Shown here: piece by piece, positions 63,416 through 64,000 of the stretch
Numbering within the stretch: the first letter of the stretch is position 1
Layout of the letters: each line of letters begins with the position of its first letter
Source: Pieris napi
Lineage: Eukaryota > Arthropoda > Insecta > Lepidoptera > Pieridae
Length of the DNA stretch: 64,000 nucleotides
Direction: 5' to 3'
Assembly (NCBI RefSeq): GCF_905475465.1
Contig: NC_062259.1
Span: 12,038,501-12,102,500, forward strand
The notes under the pieces: generated by a model
Database searches by the model: none
Told to the model about the DNA's origin: nothing
Seen by the model: only the letters and a program-made list of their open reading frames with translations
Position numbers and translations under genes: made by a program

Positions 63416-64000
63416 CCACTACTTTATTTTTAGTTTCAAAGTATGTATATATGTATTATATTTTTTACTAGTACAATACGAACTTGTATCGAGAGTGAAA
63501 ACGAGAGTCAATTGCTGTACTTTACAATGTTATTTGTTTACGAATGTCATTACTGGGCGTGGTGGCTATAAAATACTTGTTGTATTTTAATGATTTCACT
63601 ATATCTACCGCCTGCCTCTTGTGGATACTTTTTTTTTAATGGCTTTTATTTGTGCCAAGTGGGCACAAGGTACTTCGCCAGTGTCGTGTAGATGGAGAAG
63701 GCTCGAAGGAGATTGATCGGTGAAAATAATAATAATTAAAAAAGTTGAAATTCGATTGTTAGTTTTAAGACAGCATAGATTGTGGATACTTATACAATTA
63801 TACAGCAAAGTGTGTCGTATGTCTGAAACGTATAAGACTTGACATATTATGGAAGTCATTGCTTCGTTTCTGGATAACCCTTAGTGTATATAGTCTAAGA
63901 TAGTATATAACTCCCATGTTAAGGAAACTTCTTACTCCTTGTGTAAAGTAGTATTGGCAAAAAAAAATGTTTTCACTCTCTTCAAACTGTGCACAGAAAT

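Overview
This is an AT-rich insect nuclear window. It has short genes with GT/AG introns, long repeat-filled intergenic DNA and metazoan secretory-pathway proteins. The mix of tRNA-derived SINEs, LINE 3' ends and miniature DNA transposons is what one expects in a moth or butterfly; the order Lepidoptera is an inference, not proven from the window alone.

Two ordinary genes lie at the left. The first is the last two exons of a PDI-family protein (602-2337, + strand), with a WCGHC active site rebuilt across an intron and a C-terminal KDEL. The second is an apparently intronless PAP2 phosphatase of the PLPP4/5 type (4850-5593, - strand).

The main content is a dispersed cluster of five related genes for small to mid-sized secreted histidine-rich proteins: G1 12626-16098 (+), G2 18236-20755 plus a tentative first exon (-), G3 43541-46136 (+), G4 51419-52720 (-) and G5 58048-62332 (-). 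Unbroken reading frames hide their true structures. I rebuilt splice junctions that give four complete proteins (467, 118, 364 and 122 aa) and one complete but for its first exon. Each has a signal peptide followed by the same short module, a basic stretch leading into I-H-x-P and then a histidine-rich stretch. A phase-2 intron sits just before that module in four of the five, and an 18-nt six-codon first exon ending in a phase-0 intron occurs in three (possibly four). After the module the tails differ completely: a Gly/His minisatellite, a long low-complexity protein, poly-His, or a short acidic tail. This looks like a cuticle or extracellular-matrix family made by duplication followed by tail replacement.

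The rest is intergenic or intronic and largely made of transposon remains. These include a TSD-flanked, internally deleted LINE (9268-10113), repeated 3' ends of one LINE family carrying an IQRGNAAS motif, an R1-like CCHC fragment, two tRNA-derived SINE families, a 241-bp fold-back element with two oppositely truncated relatives, a nested MITE pair in the PDI intron, and two elements that may descend from PIF/Harbinger transposons. Between about 21 and 43 kb I found no supportable protein-coding gene. No tRNA, rRNA or CRISPR features were found.
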